Shown here: positions 1 through 8,022 of the stretch, one piece after another
Layout: each line of letters starts with the position of its first letter
Numbering within the stretch: position 1 is the stretch's first letter
Source of the DNA: DATKZH01 sp035528065
GTDB taxonomy: Bacteria; Planctomycetota; Planctomycetia; Pirellulales; Thermoguttaceae
Direction: 5' to 3'
NCBI GenBank assembly: GCA_035528065.1
Contig: DATKZH010000605.1
Coordinates: 1 to 21,479, forward strand
DNA length: 21,479 nucleotides
Translations under genes and position numbers: made by a program
Notes under the pieces: generated by a model
What the model was told of the DNA's origin: nothing
Databases searched by the model: none
What the model saw: only the letters and a program-made list of their open reading frames with translations

Positions 1-104
1 TCTACGAAAAGGGCAAACAAGCCATCGTCGAATCGGTGAATGACCTCCACATCCGGTTTGACCGCAGTCTGCCCGAATGGAACTACGTCATTTCTCCGGC
101 GTAA
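1..104 (+). CDS. C-terminal end of a transposase, probably ISAzo13 family (partial)
   Basis: The frame beginning at base 3 is open from the window edge to a TAA at 102-104 and gives the last 33 residues of a protein cut by the window. Its end, with a tyrosine-glycine spacing (YEKGK) followed by PEWNYVISP, resembles the conserved C-terminus of ISAzo13-family transposases ('Rhodopirellula transposase', typically ending in EWNYTI-P). That match is from memory of the family, on a short stretch, so the call is tentative. The DDE catalytic core would lie outside the window. No terminal inverted repeat of the element could be identified between the stop and the next gene. It may be an intact element or a remnant. 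Confidence 0.5.
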   Translation, partial: YEKGKQAIVESVNDLHIRFDRSLPEWNYVISPA

Positions 105-166
105 ACAGTTTAGGACGTTATTAAATCCCGGATCCTAAGGACCTCATCTTCACGGGGGTCAACACC

Positions 167-2809
167 ATGCCTTCGGCCTTTCATGCAGCACGATTAGGCA
201 GGGCGGCACCAGCGTTTTGGCTCGGCTTGAGCATCCTCCTGTCGGTTCTGCTCGCCCTTTGCGGACCGTCCGCCCGGGCGGCAACCTCGCAGGCGCGCTA
301 CTACGCCCACGACGCGGTCGAGGACCGCTACGGAGTGATCGCCCCGTGGTACCAGGGCCAGAACGGGCAGATCGACTTCCGCGTGCGGGTCGCCGCGGAG
401 TTTCTCAAGCGGTACCCGTGGGTGGATCGGGACCAGTCGCTCCTGGCCGGGCCGCACTACGTCTTCAACGCGCGGGTCGACCTGGCCGACGATGGGGGGA
501 TCACCGTCCTGCCCGCCTCCGACAACATGAACGGAAACCTCGGCCAGCGGTTCAAGTATCTCACCGAGTCGCTGCCGCGGTACTACCGGTACAGCGGCGA
601 CCCGGTCGTCTTCGGCCATCTCAAGATCGCGGCCGATTTCCTCCTCGAAGGCTACCTGACCGGCGAAGACCACCCCTGGCCCAAGTTCCCCATCAGCGTG
701 CCACGCAAGGGCAAGCCCTACGGCCGGGCCGCGCCGGGCGGGTACATTCAACTGGATCTGGCCGCCGGCATCGGCAAGGGGATGATCCGCGTCTATCGGC
801 TCACCGGCGACGAACGGTATCTCGATGCGGCCAAGCATTGGGGCGACGTGTTCGCCGCCAAGTGCAACCACGGGCCCGGGGCCCGGCCCTGGGACCGGTA
901 CGCCAATCCCGAGGACGTAACCTGGGCGAAAACCGGCTCGGGCAACGTGCTGACCGGCGGCGTGGCCAATATCCTCCTCTTCCTCGACGAGCTGATCCGG
1001 CTGGGGTATACCGGCCAGGACGACGCCATCCTCAAGGCGCGGGACGCGGGGCAGGCCTATCTCCGCGACCGGCTGCTCCCGGCCTGGCACGCCTGGGACA
1101 CGTGGGGCCGGCACTACTGGGACTGGGAGCACCCCGTGCAAGGCATCGCCACCACCGGCTGGGCCTCCGAGTACCTGATGGATCATCAGGACGTATTCCC
1201 GAACTGGCAAAACGACGTCCGCAACGTGCTGAGCCTGTTCTTCCACCACGCGTGCGTCAGCCCCAAGTCGAACGGCGACGTGTACGGCGGCGCGTGGGCC
1301 TATCCCGAAGGGCCCTCCTGCTGCGGCCGGTCGTTGGACATCTGCCCCGTGTTCCTCAGCCGCTACATGGCCCGATACGCCGCCGAGGCCGATTGCCCTT
1401 GGGCCCGGGAGATCGCTCGGCGCGAGATCACCCTCGGCTTCTACCATTTCCACGCAGGCGGCAAGGTGGAGGACAATATCGACGGCGGGCAGATCACGGC
1501 CAAGAACTGGTCGGAGCTGATCGGGATGGGGCCGATTCTGTGCGGGCTGGAGTTCCTGGAGTGGTCGCCCGAGCTGGGCCCGGCGCGGGAGAACCACGTG
1601 ATGCGCAGCTCGTCGGCCGTCACTTCGGTCGTCTACGGCAAGGGCCGGATCGAGTATGCCACGTTCGACGCGCCCGCGAGCACCACGGACGTGCTCCGGC
1701 TGGCGTTTCGCCCTCAATCGGTCACCGCCGACGGCGAGCCGTTGAGCGGGCGTGACCGGCTCGACGGCAACGGCTACACGGTCCGCGAGCTGCCGGACGG
1801 CGACTGCCTCGTCTCGATCCGGCACGACGGCCGCACCGGGATCGTCGTCACCGGCGAAGACCCCCAGCAGGCGGCCGACGACGGCAGTCTCGCGTACGAG
1901 GGCCCCTGGGAGGTCGCTTCGGACTCGCGCGATTTCGCCGGGCAGGTCCACGCCTGCGAGGCGCCCGGGGCAACGACCGCGTGTCGCTTCCGCGGCAACC
2001 AGGTGCGGCTGATCGGCCGGGTCGATCCCTCGGGCGGGCGAGCCGATGTGTACTTGGACGGCGTCAAGCAACCGGTCCCGATCGACTGCTGGTGCCCCGC
2101 GGCGACCCGCTGCCAACAGGTGCTCTACTACCGCAACGGGCTTGCGGGCGGGCCGCATGAGCTGAAGCTCGTCGTACGGGGAGCGGGCAATCCGTGCTCC
2201 GAGGGCGGCAAGGTCTACGTCGACGCCGTCCAGTGGTCCGCCGCGGCGGGCGAGCCTTCGTTCGGCTCGGGCGGTGGTCCGGCCGGCGCGCAACGCATGA
2301 TCTTTGGCTACACGGCCCGTACGCCCTACGTCGACTCGGCGGGCAACCCGTGGCGGCCGGGCACGGAGCTGGTGATTCGCACGGGCCACCATACCGACCC
2401 GGTGGCCAAGTGCTGGTGGACCGAGCCCGCCGAAGGGCCGATCGCCGGCACGCCCGACGCCGAGCTCTACCGATACGGCGTGCACGCGCCCGATTTCTGG
2501 GTCAACCTGACCGTCGCCCCCGGCGCGTATCGCGTCTGCCTGAAGCTCGCCGAGCGACGCGCCGAGGACGATCCGGCGAGACGCCCGATGACCGTCTCCG
2601 TGAACGGCCGCGACGTGGTCGAGGCGCTGGACGTCCTGGCCGAGGCCGGAGGGCCGGGCAAGGCCCTGGATCTCTCGTTCGACGACGTTGATCCGCGAAA
2701 CGGCGCCATCGAGATCCGCTTCACCGCCGCGGACGGAGGCGAGGCCACGGTCCAGGCGATCGAGGTCACCCCGGCCGCAACTAGCCGGCAGTCCAGCCGC
2801 GGCTCGTGA
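167..2809 (+). CDS. exported 880-aa multidomain protein, glycosidase-like helical body plus two C-terminal beta modules
   Basis: The N-terminus has an Arg-bearing start, a hydrophobic stretch (residues about 17-33) and an ARAA-type signal peptidase site near residue 38, so the protein is exported. Residues about 40-500 are rich in aromatic and helix-forming segments (for example GNVLTGGVANILLFLDEL and NWSELIGMGPILCGLEFLEW). They look like an (alpha/alpha) barrel of the six-hairpin glycosidase/polysaccharide lyase kind. No catalytic pair was identified. Residues about 576-700 form a Gly/Trp/Tyr-rich beta module with several cysteines, and about 711-870 look malectin-like (FGYTART, GVHAPDFWVNLTVAPGAYRVCLKLAE), both likely carbohydrate-binding. 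The ATG at 167 fits the signal peptide, with a GGGG stretch upstream as a weak ribosome site. It probably acts on a polysaccharide outside the cytoplasm. The family is not recognised with certainty. Confidence 0.8.
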   Translation: MPSAFHAARLGRAAPAFWLGLSILLSVLLALCGPSARAATSQARYYAHDAVEDRYGVIAPWYQGQNGQIDFRVRVAAEFLKRYPWVDRDQSLLAGPHYVFNARVDLADDGGITVLPASDNMNGNLGQRFKYLTESLPRYYRYSGDPVVFGHLKIAADFLLEGYLTGEDHPWPKFPISVPRKGKPYGRAAPGGYIQLDLAAGIGKGMIRVYRLTGDERYLDAAKHWGDVFAAKCNHGPGARPWDRYANPEDVTWAKTGSGNVLTGGVANILLFLDELIRLGYTGQDDAILKARDAGQAYLRDRLLPAWHAWDTWGRHYWDWEHPVQGIATTGWASEYLMDHQDVFPNWQNDVRNVLSLFFHHACVSPKSNGDVYGGAWAYPEGPSCCGRSLDICPVFLSRYMARYAAEADCPWAREIARREITLGFYHFHAGGKVEDNIDGGQITAKNWSELIGMGPILCGLEFLEWSPELGPARENHVMRSSSAVTSVVYGKGRIEYATFDAPASTTDVLRLAFRPQSVTADGEPLSGRDRLDGNGYTVRELPDGDCLVSIRHDGRTGIVVTGEDPQQAADDGSLAYEGPWEVASDSRDFAGQVHACEAPGATTACRFRGNQVRLIGRVDPSGGRADVYLDGVKQPVPIDCWCPAATRCQQVLYYRNGLAGGPHELKLVVRGAGNPCSEGGKVYVDAVQWSAAAGEPSFGSGGGPAGAQRMIFGYTARTPYVDSAGNPWRPGTELVIRTGHHTDPVAKCWWTEPAEGPIAGTPDAELYRYGVHAPDFWVNLTVAPGAYRVCLKLAERRAEDDPARRPMTVSVNGRDVVEALDVLAEAGGPGKALDLSFDDVDPRNGAIEIRFTAADGGEATVQAIEVTPAATSRQSSRGS

Positions 2810-2912
2810 GCCCCGCCGTGTCGCCGGCAAACCGCCAGGAGACGGGCGTATCCCTGCCAGCGTCTTGCGCGGGTTGTCAGGCTAACTGATGGCTGATAGC
2901 TTACGTCCTACT

Positions 2913-2942
2913 GCGGCCCAACCTGCCCCGTTGTTGGGTCGC
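2913..2942. terminator. hairpin between convergent genes, possible bidirectional terminator
   Basis: GCGGCCCAAC at 2913-2922 pairs with GTTGGGTCGC at 2933-2942, giving a 10-bp stem with one G-U pair and a 10-base loop. It lies between the 3' ends of two convergent genes, 7 bases past the stop of the minus-strand one. There is no T tract on either side, so Rho-independent termination is only a possibility. Confidence 0.35.
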
Positions 2943-2948
2943 GCCGTA

Positions 2949-3881
2949 TCACCCGCCCCGGCTCAGGGCATAGTCAATAAAATCCCTCAAGGCGTATTCG
3001 TACCCTCGCCGGGGCTTGAGATCCTTCTGGAGCGTGGCGAAGTGTTTCGCCTTCTCGGGCTGGCCCAGCCTGGTGTAGACGAGCACCAGGTAGGCGGCGC
3101 CGCGGTAGTAGTCGATGTCGTCCATGCCCTGGTAGCGATCGAGGATCTCGCGCCCCCGCGGGTCCTTCATCTGCAACAGGTAGTAGCCGATCTGGATCTT
3201 CTCGTAGTCGTTGATCTCCATGCCGATCTTCGGGGGATCGAGCTTCTCGCGGTCGCGATACGTGATGATCCGCAGGAACTTCATGCGGGCGCCGGCCTCC
3301 TTGAGCTCGTCGGCCAGCTCCCGATAGCCCTCGATCCTGCTGAGAACGAGCGCCGCGTTGATCGTGCTGTGGGCCTGAAGGATGTGGTTGCACTCCGGCA
3401 TGTGAGGCAGATAGGGCTTCCCCTCGTAGTACTCGACGCTTTGCTTCAAGTACTCGGCCGCCTTGGCGGCATACGCGACCGCCTCCCGATCGCCGAAGGC
3501 CTGCGCGTAGTCGAGAAACGCGTTGGCCACTTCCGCGACCTCCCAGCTCTCGGCGTCGTCGGCCGTTCGGGCCTTGAAATCCCACTCGGCCCGGTACCAG
3601 TCGGTGCCCAGGCCCCACCGGCCGTCCGGCCTCTGAAGCCCGTAGAGCACGCGTGCGATTCTCCGGGCGAGCTCCCGATCCTCCCTGGCGATGGCCAATT
3701 GCAGCTCCCAGGCCCAGAAGCTGGGCGTGGTGAACTGGGTGTTTGCGGAGATCTCGTGAAAACCCCGGATGACCTCTTCCGCCCTCTTGGCGTTGTCGCT
3801 CGGCTTGTCCGCGGCTTGCTCCTGGGCCCCAAGGGGGGTTGCCGCGAGGGTCACCAGGGTGAGTGCAACGATGCGTTTCAT
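2949..3881 (-). CDS. exported 310-aa helical-repeat protein (alpha/alpha toroid-like), function unknown
   Basis: The start is ATG with a GGGAGAA ribosome site about 7 bases upstream. The N-terminus (MKRIVALTLVTLAATPLGAQ) is a signal peptide with likely cleavage near residue 20. The mature part is a series of amphipathic helix pairs with aromatic and small residues at the turns (FWAWELQLAIAREDRELA, QRPDGRWGLG, DYAQAFGDREAVAYAAKAAEYL, YYRGAAYLVLVYTRLGQPEKA). The QRPDGRWG segment resembles the QW-type turn of terpenoid cyclase/prenyltransferase-like alpha/alpha toroids, but no DxDD or other catalytic motif is seen. The last quarter looks TPR-like. A structural or binding role in the periplasm is more likely than catalysis. 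It converges on the 880-aa exported protein and diverges from the RidA gene across 223 bases that hold no other gene. Confidence 0.75.
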   Translation of the reverse strand: MKRIVALTLVTLAATPLGAQEQAADKPSDNAKRAEEVIRGFHEISANTQFTTPSFWAWELQLAIAREDRELARRIARVLYGLQRPDGRWGLGTDWYRAEWDFKARTADDAESWEVAEVANAFLDYAQAFGDREAVAYAAKAAEYLKQSVEYYEGKPYLPHMPECNHILQAHSTINAALVLSRIEGYRELADELKEAGARMKFLRIITYRDREKLDPPKIGMEINDYEKIQIGYYLLQMKDPRGREILDRYQGMDDIDYYRGAAYLVLVYTRLGQPEKAKHFATLQKDLKPRRGYEYALRDFIDYALSRGG

Positions 3882-4091
3882 GATCGGTTCTCCCGTTGGC
3901 GGTCAGTCGGTTGGGGTCGCGGTAGGCCGGCCGTCGGCCGTCCATGGGACGCCGTCCGCCGGCAAATCCTAACCTATCACCCTAGCCCCACGAAACCCAT
4001 CGTGCAACATTCGCCTCCTCGAAGACGCTTGACAAGATCGGCCGGCCTTGGGAAGCTCGGTGTCCGTGCCGACGTCCGTCCCGTGCCGATT

Positions 4092-4097
4092 AGGAGG
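4092..4097 (+). promoter_or_regulatory. ribosome binding site that fixes the RidA start
   Basis: A perfect AGGAGG lies 7 bases before the ATG at 4105. It decides against the longer in-frame reading from 4048, whose 19 extra residues do not resemble the family. Confidence 0.8.
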
Positions 4098-4104
4098 TCC
4101 TCCG

Positions 4105-4626
4105 ATGAGCGTCGAAGAGAAGCTGAAAGCGCTTGGCCTGGTGCTTCCCGCCGCGCCGCCGCCGGCCGCCAACTACAAGCGGTGCGTTCGGGTGGGCAAC
4201 CTGGCCTTCTTCTCCGGGCAGCTTCCCTGGGTGGACGGCGAGATGCGTTACGCGGGCCACGTCGGCTCGGACCTGACCGACGAAGAGGGATACGAAGCGG
4301 CCAAGCTCTGCGCCTTAAACGCCCTGGCCCAGATCAAGGCGGAGTTCGGCTCGCTGGACAGGCTGGAGACGATCGTCCGCGTCGAGGGCCACGTCAACAG
4401 CGCCCCCGGCTGGACGGGCCACCCCCAGGTGCTCAACGGGGCTTCCGACCTGTTCGCGCAAGTCCTGGGCGACCGGGCCGGCCACGCCCGAACCGCCCTG
4501 GGCCACAACGAGCTGCCCCTGAACGCCGCGGTGGAGCTGGTCCTGATCGTGGCCGTGAGGGATTCTCGAGCGCGTACGGCCCAGCCTACTTCCAATCCGG
4601 ATTCATGTCGGACCCGCCCTCGGTGA
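4105..4626 (+). CDS. RidA (YjgF/YER057c/UK114) family protein
   Basis: The 173-aa product matches the longer RidA subfamily: AFFSGQLPW near the N-terminus, a central helix (AKLCALNALAQIKAEFGSL), then VRVEGHVNSAPGWTGHPQVLNGASDLF and GHARTALGHNELPLNAAVELVLIV. RidA proteins form trimers and hydrolyse reactive enamine/imine intermediates made by PLP enzymes in the cytoplasm. This subgroup varies at the catalytic positions, so the exact activity is open. The family normally ends near residue 152 (AVRD). Here about 20 more Arg/Pro/Ser-rich residues are encoded by bases that overlap the 3' end of the convergent TolB-like gene (4586-4626). They may have been gained by loss of the original stop. It appears to be transcribed alone. 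Confidence 0.9.
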   Translation: MSVEEKLKALGLVLPAAPPPAANYKRCVRVGNLAFFSGQLPWVDGEMRYAGHVGSDLTDEEGYEAAKLCALNALAQIKAEFGSLDRLETIVRVEGHVNSAPGWTGHPQVLNGASDLFAQVLGDRAGHARTALGHNELPLNAAVELVLIVAVRDSRARTAQPTSNPDSCRTRPR

Positions 4627-5443
4627 TCCGGATCGGCGCGCCGCCTTGCGCTGGCGTGCGATACAGCTCCCACGGGCCGCGCTCCGAAGGGCCCTGGCAG
4701 AAGACGATCCACCGGCCGTCGGGGCTCCACTGGGGGTATCGCTGGATGCCGCCGAACCAGGTGACCGGGCGGCTCTTCTTCCCGTCGGGGTTCACGGCGG
4801 CGACGTTCGTCTCCGTCTCGTACACCAGGCGCGTCCCGTCGGGCGACCAGCGGGGCTCGCACGCCCCCTTGCGATCGTAGACCTTCACCGGCTCGCCGCC
4901 ACCGGCCGGCACGAGAAAGATCGCGTTGCCCGCCTCCCAGCGGCAGGCGAAGGCGATCCGCTTTCCGTCCGGGCTCCACGCAGGGCCCGAGCAGTGCGGC
5001 CAGTCTTCCGGCGTGAGGCATTTCTCTCGCCCCGAGGCAAGCTCTCGCGTGAACACGCTCTCGTTGCGCCGGAAGACGATCAATTTGCCGTCCGGCGACC
5101 AGTCGGCCTGATCGCCGTCGCAGATCCGCACCGGCGCCGAGCCGTCGCGCGACGTCTTCCACACCCCCACGGTGCCGCCCCGCGTGGAGCTGAAGAGGAT
5201 CTCTCTGCCATCGGGGCGGAACGCCGGGTCGACGTCCTGCTCGTCGGCGCCGCCTTGGGTAAGCTCGCGCAGCTCCGAGCCGTCCGGGCGCACGGTCCAG
5301 ATTCGCCAAGGACCCGACCGGTTGCTCGAGAACACGATGAGCCCGGGGTCCTCTCCAGGCTTCTCGGGAGACGCCGCAAGTGCGAGCACGGCGCTGAAGC
5401 ATAAACCGAATCCCACCATTAGCCGAGTCCAAGGATTGCCCAT
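4586..5443 (-). CDS. exported TolB-type beta-propeller (WD40-like/PD40 repeats)
   Basis: Five copies of a [F/W]-[R/S]-PDG turn occur at about residues 75, 115, 156, 199 and 239 of the 285-aa protein. They follow strands such as DPGLIVFSSNRSG and KRIAFACRWEAG, which is the PD40/TolB propeller signature. The start at 5443 (MGNPWTRL) is preferred over an upstream ATG at 5533. It has GGGAG about 6 bases before it and begins a signal peptide (LMVGFGLCFSAVLALAAS), so the product is exported. Five or six blades fit the length. Proteins like this act as periplasmic scaffolds or sensors. No TolA/Pal genes are adjacent, so a Tol role is not implied. Its last 41 bases overlap the convergent RidA gene. 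Confidence 0.85.
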   Translation of the reverse strand: MGNPWTRLMVGFGLCFSAVLALAASPEKPGEDPGLIVFSSNRSGPWRIWTVRPDGSELRELTQGGADEQDVDPAFRPDGREILFSSTRGGTVGVWKTSRDGSAPVRICDGDQADWSPDGKLIVFRRNESVFTRELASGREKCLTPEDWPHCSGPAWSPDGKRIAFACRWEAGNAIFLVPAGGGEPVKVYDRKGACEPRWSPDGTRLVYETETNVAAVNPDGKKSRPVTWFGGIQRYPQWSPDGRWIVFCQGPSERGPWELYRTPAQGGAPIRITEGGSDMNPDWK

Positions 5444-5694
5444 ACGTTGCTCCCGGTTTCCCGTTCGGATTCCGCCGCAAGCTCGCCCGAAATAGGCGTC
5501 TTTGAGCCTACCAGGCATCGGGCGCGCGTGCAAGAATGGGCCGTGGATTGGGGACCGCCCATCGGCCCTCCCCGAAATGCGTAACGGTCCACCCCGTTTC
5601 TTGATCGCTCCACGCCCGGCGACTACAATCGCCCCTCAGATTGCGGCGGCAAGGTTCCATCATCTCGGATCGTTCAATGAGAGGGTCCTTTCCC
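5444..5694. other. divergent intergenic region, 251 bases
   Basis: This gap separates the divergent starts of the TolB-like gene (5443) and the 613-aa gene (5695), so it must hold both promoters. No confident -35/-10 or sigma-54 -24/-12 pair was found by eye, and none of the short open frames here looks like a protein. Confidence 0.5.
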
Positions 5695-7536
5695 ATGGCG
5701 TCGAAGAGGGTGCGCGGGGCGGCTTGGGCGGCAGCGGTCTTCTTGTTTCTCCATGGCCCGGCTCTAGCGGCTGAGTTGCCGGAAACGTCGGTGCGCGTGT
5801 TCGACACGGCCGCTTCCTCGGCGATCCCCCTGCCGGGCCGAGCCGTTGCGGCAAGAGATGCTTGGACGAAGCTCCCCGAAGACGAGACGGCCCACCGGTT
5901 CCAGGGCGACGCCGTCCTGTCGAACGATCGCATCACGGTCGTCTTCCGCCGGGGCGGGCCCGGCGCCGAGCTCTACGGGCACGGAAGAGAAGGGCCGATG
6001 CTGCGGGCCGTGCTTGGGCCGGCGGGCGGCGCGGCGGGGGCTCGGCTCGCGTCGGTCGCCGTCGCCGAGAACACGGGGGGCGAGGCGGCGGTGGATGCGG
6101 CTTTCCGAATGCCTGGCGGCAACGAGGCCGTCGTGCGCTTTCAGCTTCAGCTCGGGCAGGTATTCGTCAAGACGGAGCCTCGCGGCAATCTCGAAGCGCT
6201 CCTGCTGGAAGCCCCCTGCCGCTTCGCCGTGATGCCCGATTTCTTCGCCGACGACGTCGTGGTCGACGCCGCCGAGCTGCCGCCGGGCAACGCGGAGCTG
6301 CCGGGCGACAACTTCCTCCTGCACATGGTCGGCCAGGGCGAGGCGATCGTGCCGGCGATCTGGAACCAGCGGGAGGAGGACGTTCAAGTCGAGGTCGCCG
6401 GAGAGGGCGCGGCCAAGGCCATCCGCGCGTCCCGAATCCCCTACGGCACGAAGGGCGGCGTCTACGTGGCCGTGCTCGAAGGCCCGGCGATCTGGCACCG
6501 GCACGACGTGGCCAAAGCCGACGCCGGTCGCGCGATCCGCCTCGACTGGAAGGCCCCGTTCGCCGCCCAGTGGCGCGTGAATTGGCGCCGGGACGACGGT
6601 CTGACCGACAGTTGGGAAATGCTCCTCCAAACGCCCGACGGCGACTACTTCAAGCCCGACTGGTTCGACCAATCGGCCAACTACGGCACCAACGATTGGA
6701 TGAAGCCCGACCGCACTCGCTGGACCACCGTGCTCGGGCGCTTCCAGTATCCCTGCTGGATCGACAACGAGGGCCGGGGCTTCCTTCAGCCGCTCAAGAA
6801 GCCGGGCAACTTCCAGGGGCCCGCGGTCATTTACCCGCTCAATCGCGTGGCCGCCACGCCGCTTGCGGCGCTCACCGTCGTGGACCTGATGCGGGCGACC
6901 CTGGGGGTCGGGCCGTGCCAATACGTGCTGGACGTGGAAGGGCAGAAGAAGCGATCGGCGGGCATTCCCACCTGCGATGCGAGAACGAAGCTGAACGCCG
7001 TCTATGCCGCACGCCAGCAGCGCGAGCGAAGGGCCCAAGTCGAGCAGGCGCTCATCGACGTCCTGGCCTTCATGCGGCACATCCGCACCCGGATCGAAGC
7101 CTACGTGACCTTCGGGCACGAGCTAGTCGCCTACCTCGACGACCAAAAGCGAGCCCGGCCCGAGCTGGCCGATTTCCTCTCCGAGATGGAGACCCTGGCG
7201 AGCAGGATCGACGCCGCCGTGGCGGCCCGAAAGGAGGGGATCCACACCCCGGAGTACGCGACCCGGCTCGTCGACGAGTTTCGCGCGACGCTCGTCGACT
7301 ACGAGGGGGACGACGCGCTGGAGAAGTGCAAGAGGCTCACCGCGGGCTTCGTCCAGATCGGCGGCAACCAGGACGAGCTGGTGGGCGAGTGCCGCCTGGC
7401 CGTGCGAATCCTCCGCCAGAAGGCCGCGCTGGCCCGGGCCCTCGATCCCCGCACGGCGGAAGTCGCCCAAGAGATCCGCCGCCGCACCCAGGAGATGCTG
7501 CGAAGCCCGGTGAGCTACGAAGCCCCGCGGCACTGA
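5695..7536 (+). CDS. exported 613-aa protein of unknown function
   Basis: The chosen ATG at 5695 has GAGAGG about 10 bases upstream and starts a clear signal peptide (RGAAWAAAVFLFLHGPALAA, cleavage near residue 26). Earlier in-frame starts at 5641 (TTG) and 5677 would spoil it. Residues about 27-400 are a beta-rich region with many Trp/Asp/Gly turns (WTKLPEDETAHRFQGDAVLSND, DYFKPDWFDQSANYGTNDW, FQYPCWIDNEGRGFLQPL). Residues about 440-613 are almost wholly helical and charged, probably an alpha bundle or coiled coil. No known domain or catalytic motif is recognised. The beta region resembles galactose-mutarotase-like or polysaccharide-lyase accessory folds only in general character. The last 22 bases overlap the convergent antitoxin-like gene. 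Confidence 0.75.
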   Translation: MASKRVRGAAWAAAVFLFLHGPALAAELPETSVRVFDTAASSAIPLPGRAVAARDAWTKLPEDETAHRFQGDAVLSNDRITVVFRRGGPGAELYGHGREGPMLRAVLGPAGGAAGARLASVAVAENTGGEAAVDAAFRMPGGNEAVVRFQLQLGQVFVKTEPRGNLEALLLEAPCRFAVMPDFFADDVVVDAAELPPGNAELPGDNFLLHMVGQGEAIVPAIWNQREEDVQVEVAGEGAAKAIRASRIPYGTKGGVYVAVLEGPAIWHRHDVAKADAGRAIRLDWKAPFAAQWRVNWRRDDGLTDSWEMLLQTPDGDYFKPDWFDQSANYGTNDWMKPDRTRWTTVLGRFQYPCWIDNEGRGFLQPLKKPGNFQGPAVIYPLNRVAATPLAALTVVDLMRATLGVGPCQYVLDVEGQKKRSAGIPTCDARTKLNAVYAARQQRERRAQVEQALIDVLAFMRHIRTRIEAYVTFGHELVAYLDDQKRARPELADFLSEMETLASRIDAAVAARKEGIHTPEYATRLVDEFRATLVDYEGDDALEKCKRLTAGFVQIGGNQDELVGECRLAVRILRQKAALARALDPRTAEVAQEIRRRTQEMLRSPVSYEAPRH

Positions 7537-7805
7537 TCGCGGCGCTGGTTGCCGATTGCCTCTTCAGCCGGAATGCCCTCTTTCCGCTCCATCGCCTCCA
7601 GGCCTTTTCGGATTCCGAGCACCGCCTCTGCGCGGTCGATGAGGTCGAGCAACCGCTGGTAGGAAGCGGCGTCCTGAACGACGATCTCCGCCCTGCCATT
7701 GACGGTCAGCACCATCGGGGCTCCCGTCGCCTTGAGCTGCGCGACGAGCTGGGCGGTCTTTCGCTTGAAGTGGGTAAGCGACTCGATATCCCGAGCGATG
7801 TCCAT
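7515..7805 (-). CDS. Phd/YefM-type antitoxin, apparently without its toxin
   Basis: The 96-aa product starts MDIARDIESLTHFKRKTAQL and continues through PMVLTVNGRAEIVVQDAASYQRLL, the N-terminal DNA-binding fold and 'VLTVNG.A..VV.D' core of the Phd/YefM antitoxins. The following helix (RAEAVLGIRKGLEAMERKE) leads to the toxin-binding tail. Starts at 7805 (GAGG about 8 bases upstream) and 7820 are both possible; 7805 matches the family better. In this family a ParE/RelE toxin normally follows within a few bases. Here the frame runs past PAEEA into bases that are antisense to the end of the 613-aa gene, and no toxin follows. The last 13 residues are therefore probably not original. It could be a lone regulator or a decayed module. 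Confidence 0.8.
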   Translation of the reverse strand: MDIARDIESLTHFKRKTAQLVAQLKATGAPMVLTVNGRAEIVVQDAASYQRLLDLIDRAEAVLGIRKGLEAMERKEGIPAEEAIGNQRRDQCRGAS

Positions 7806-8022
7806 CGCGGTGCCTCGCATTGAATTCCCATTCAATTAGATGCTACCGCGCAAGGTGTGGGGAGTCAATCTCTTTGGAAGGACGGGTACGCCGGTCTGGC
7901 CCGAGTCGTTGACCGCCCTTGCCCTTCCGCGCGATGCCCGTGCCGCATCGCTCCTGCTTGTCTCTGCCCCTTGCCCTGATAGAATGCCGGGGGGTAGCAC
8001 CTCTCCTCAAGGGGGGATTGTC

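Noticed and set aside
194..2830. Long open frame of about 878 codons on the minus strand, antisense to the exported 880-aa protein
   Set aside because: High GC keeps stop codons rare in this frame. Its translation is rich in Arg, Gly, Ala and Pro without domain or signal features, whereas the plus strand has a signal peptide and folded-domain composition.
2889..4880. Open frame of 663 codons on the plus strand
   Set aside because: It runs antisense through the 310-aa exported protein and out of frame through RidA, both of which are well supported. The translation is low in complexity and matches nothing.
5764..7119. Minus-strand open frame inside the 613-aa gene
   Set aside because: Antisense shadow; the plus frame has a ribosome site, a signal peptide and ordinary amino acid use.
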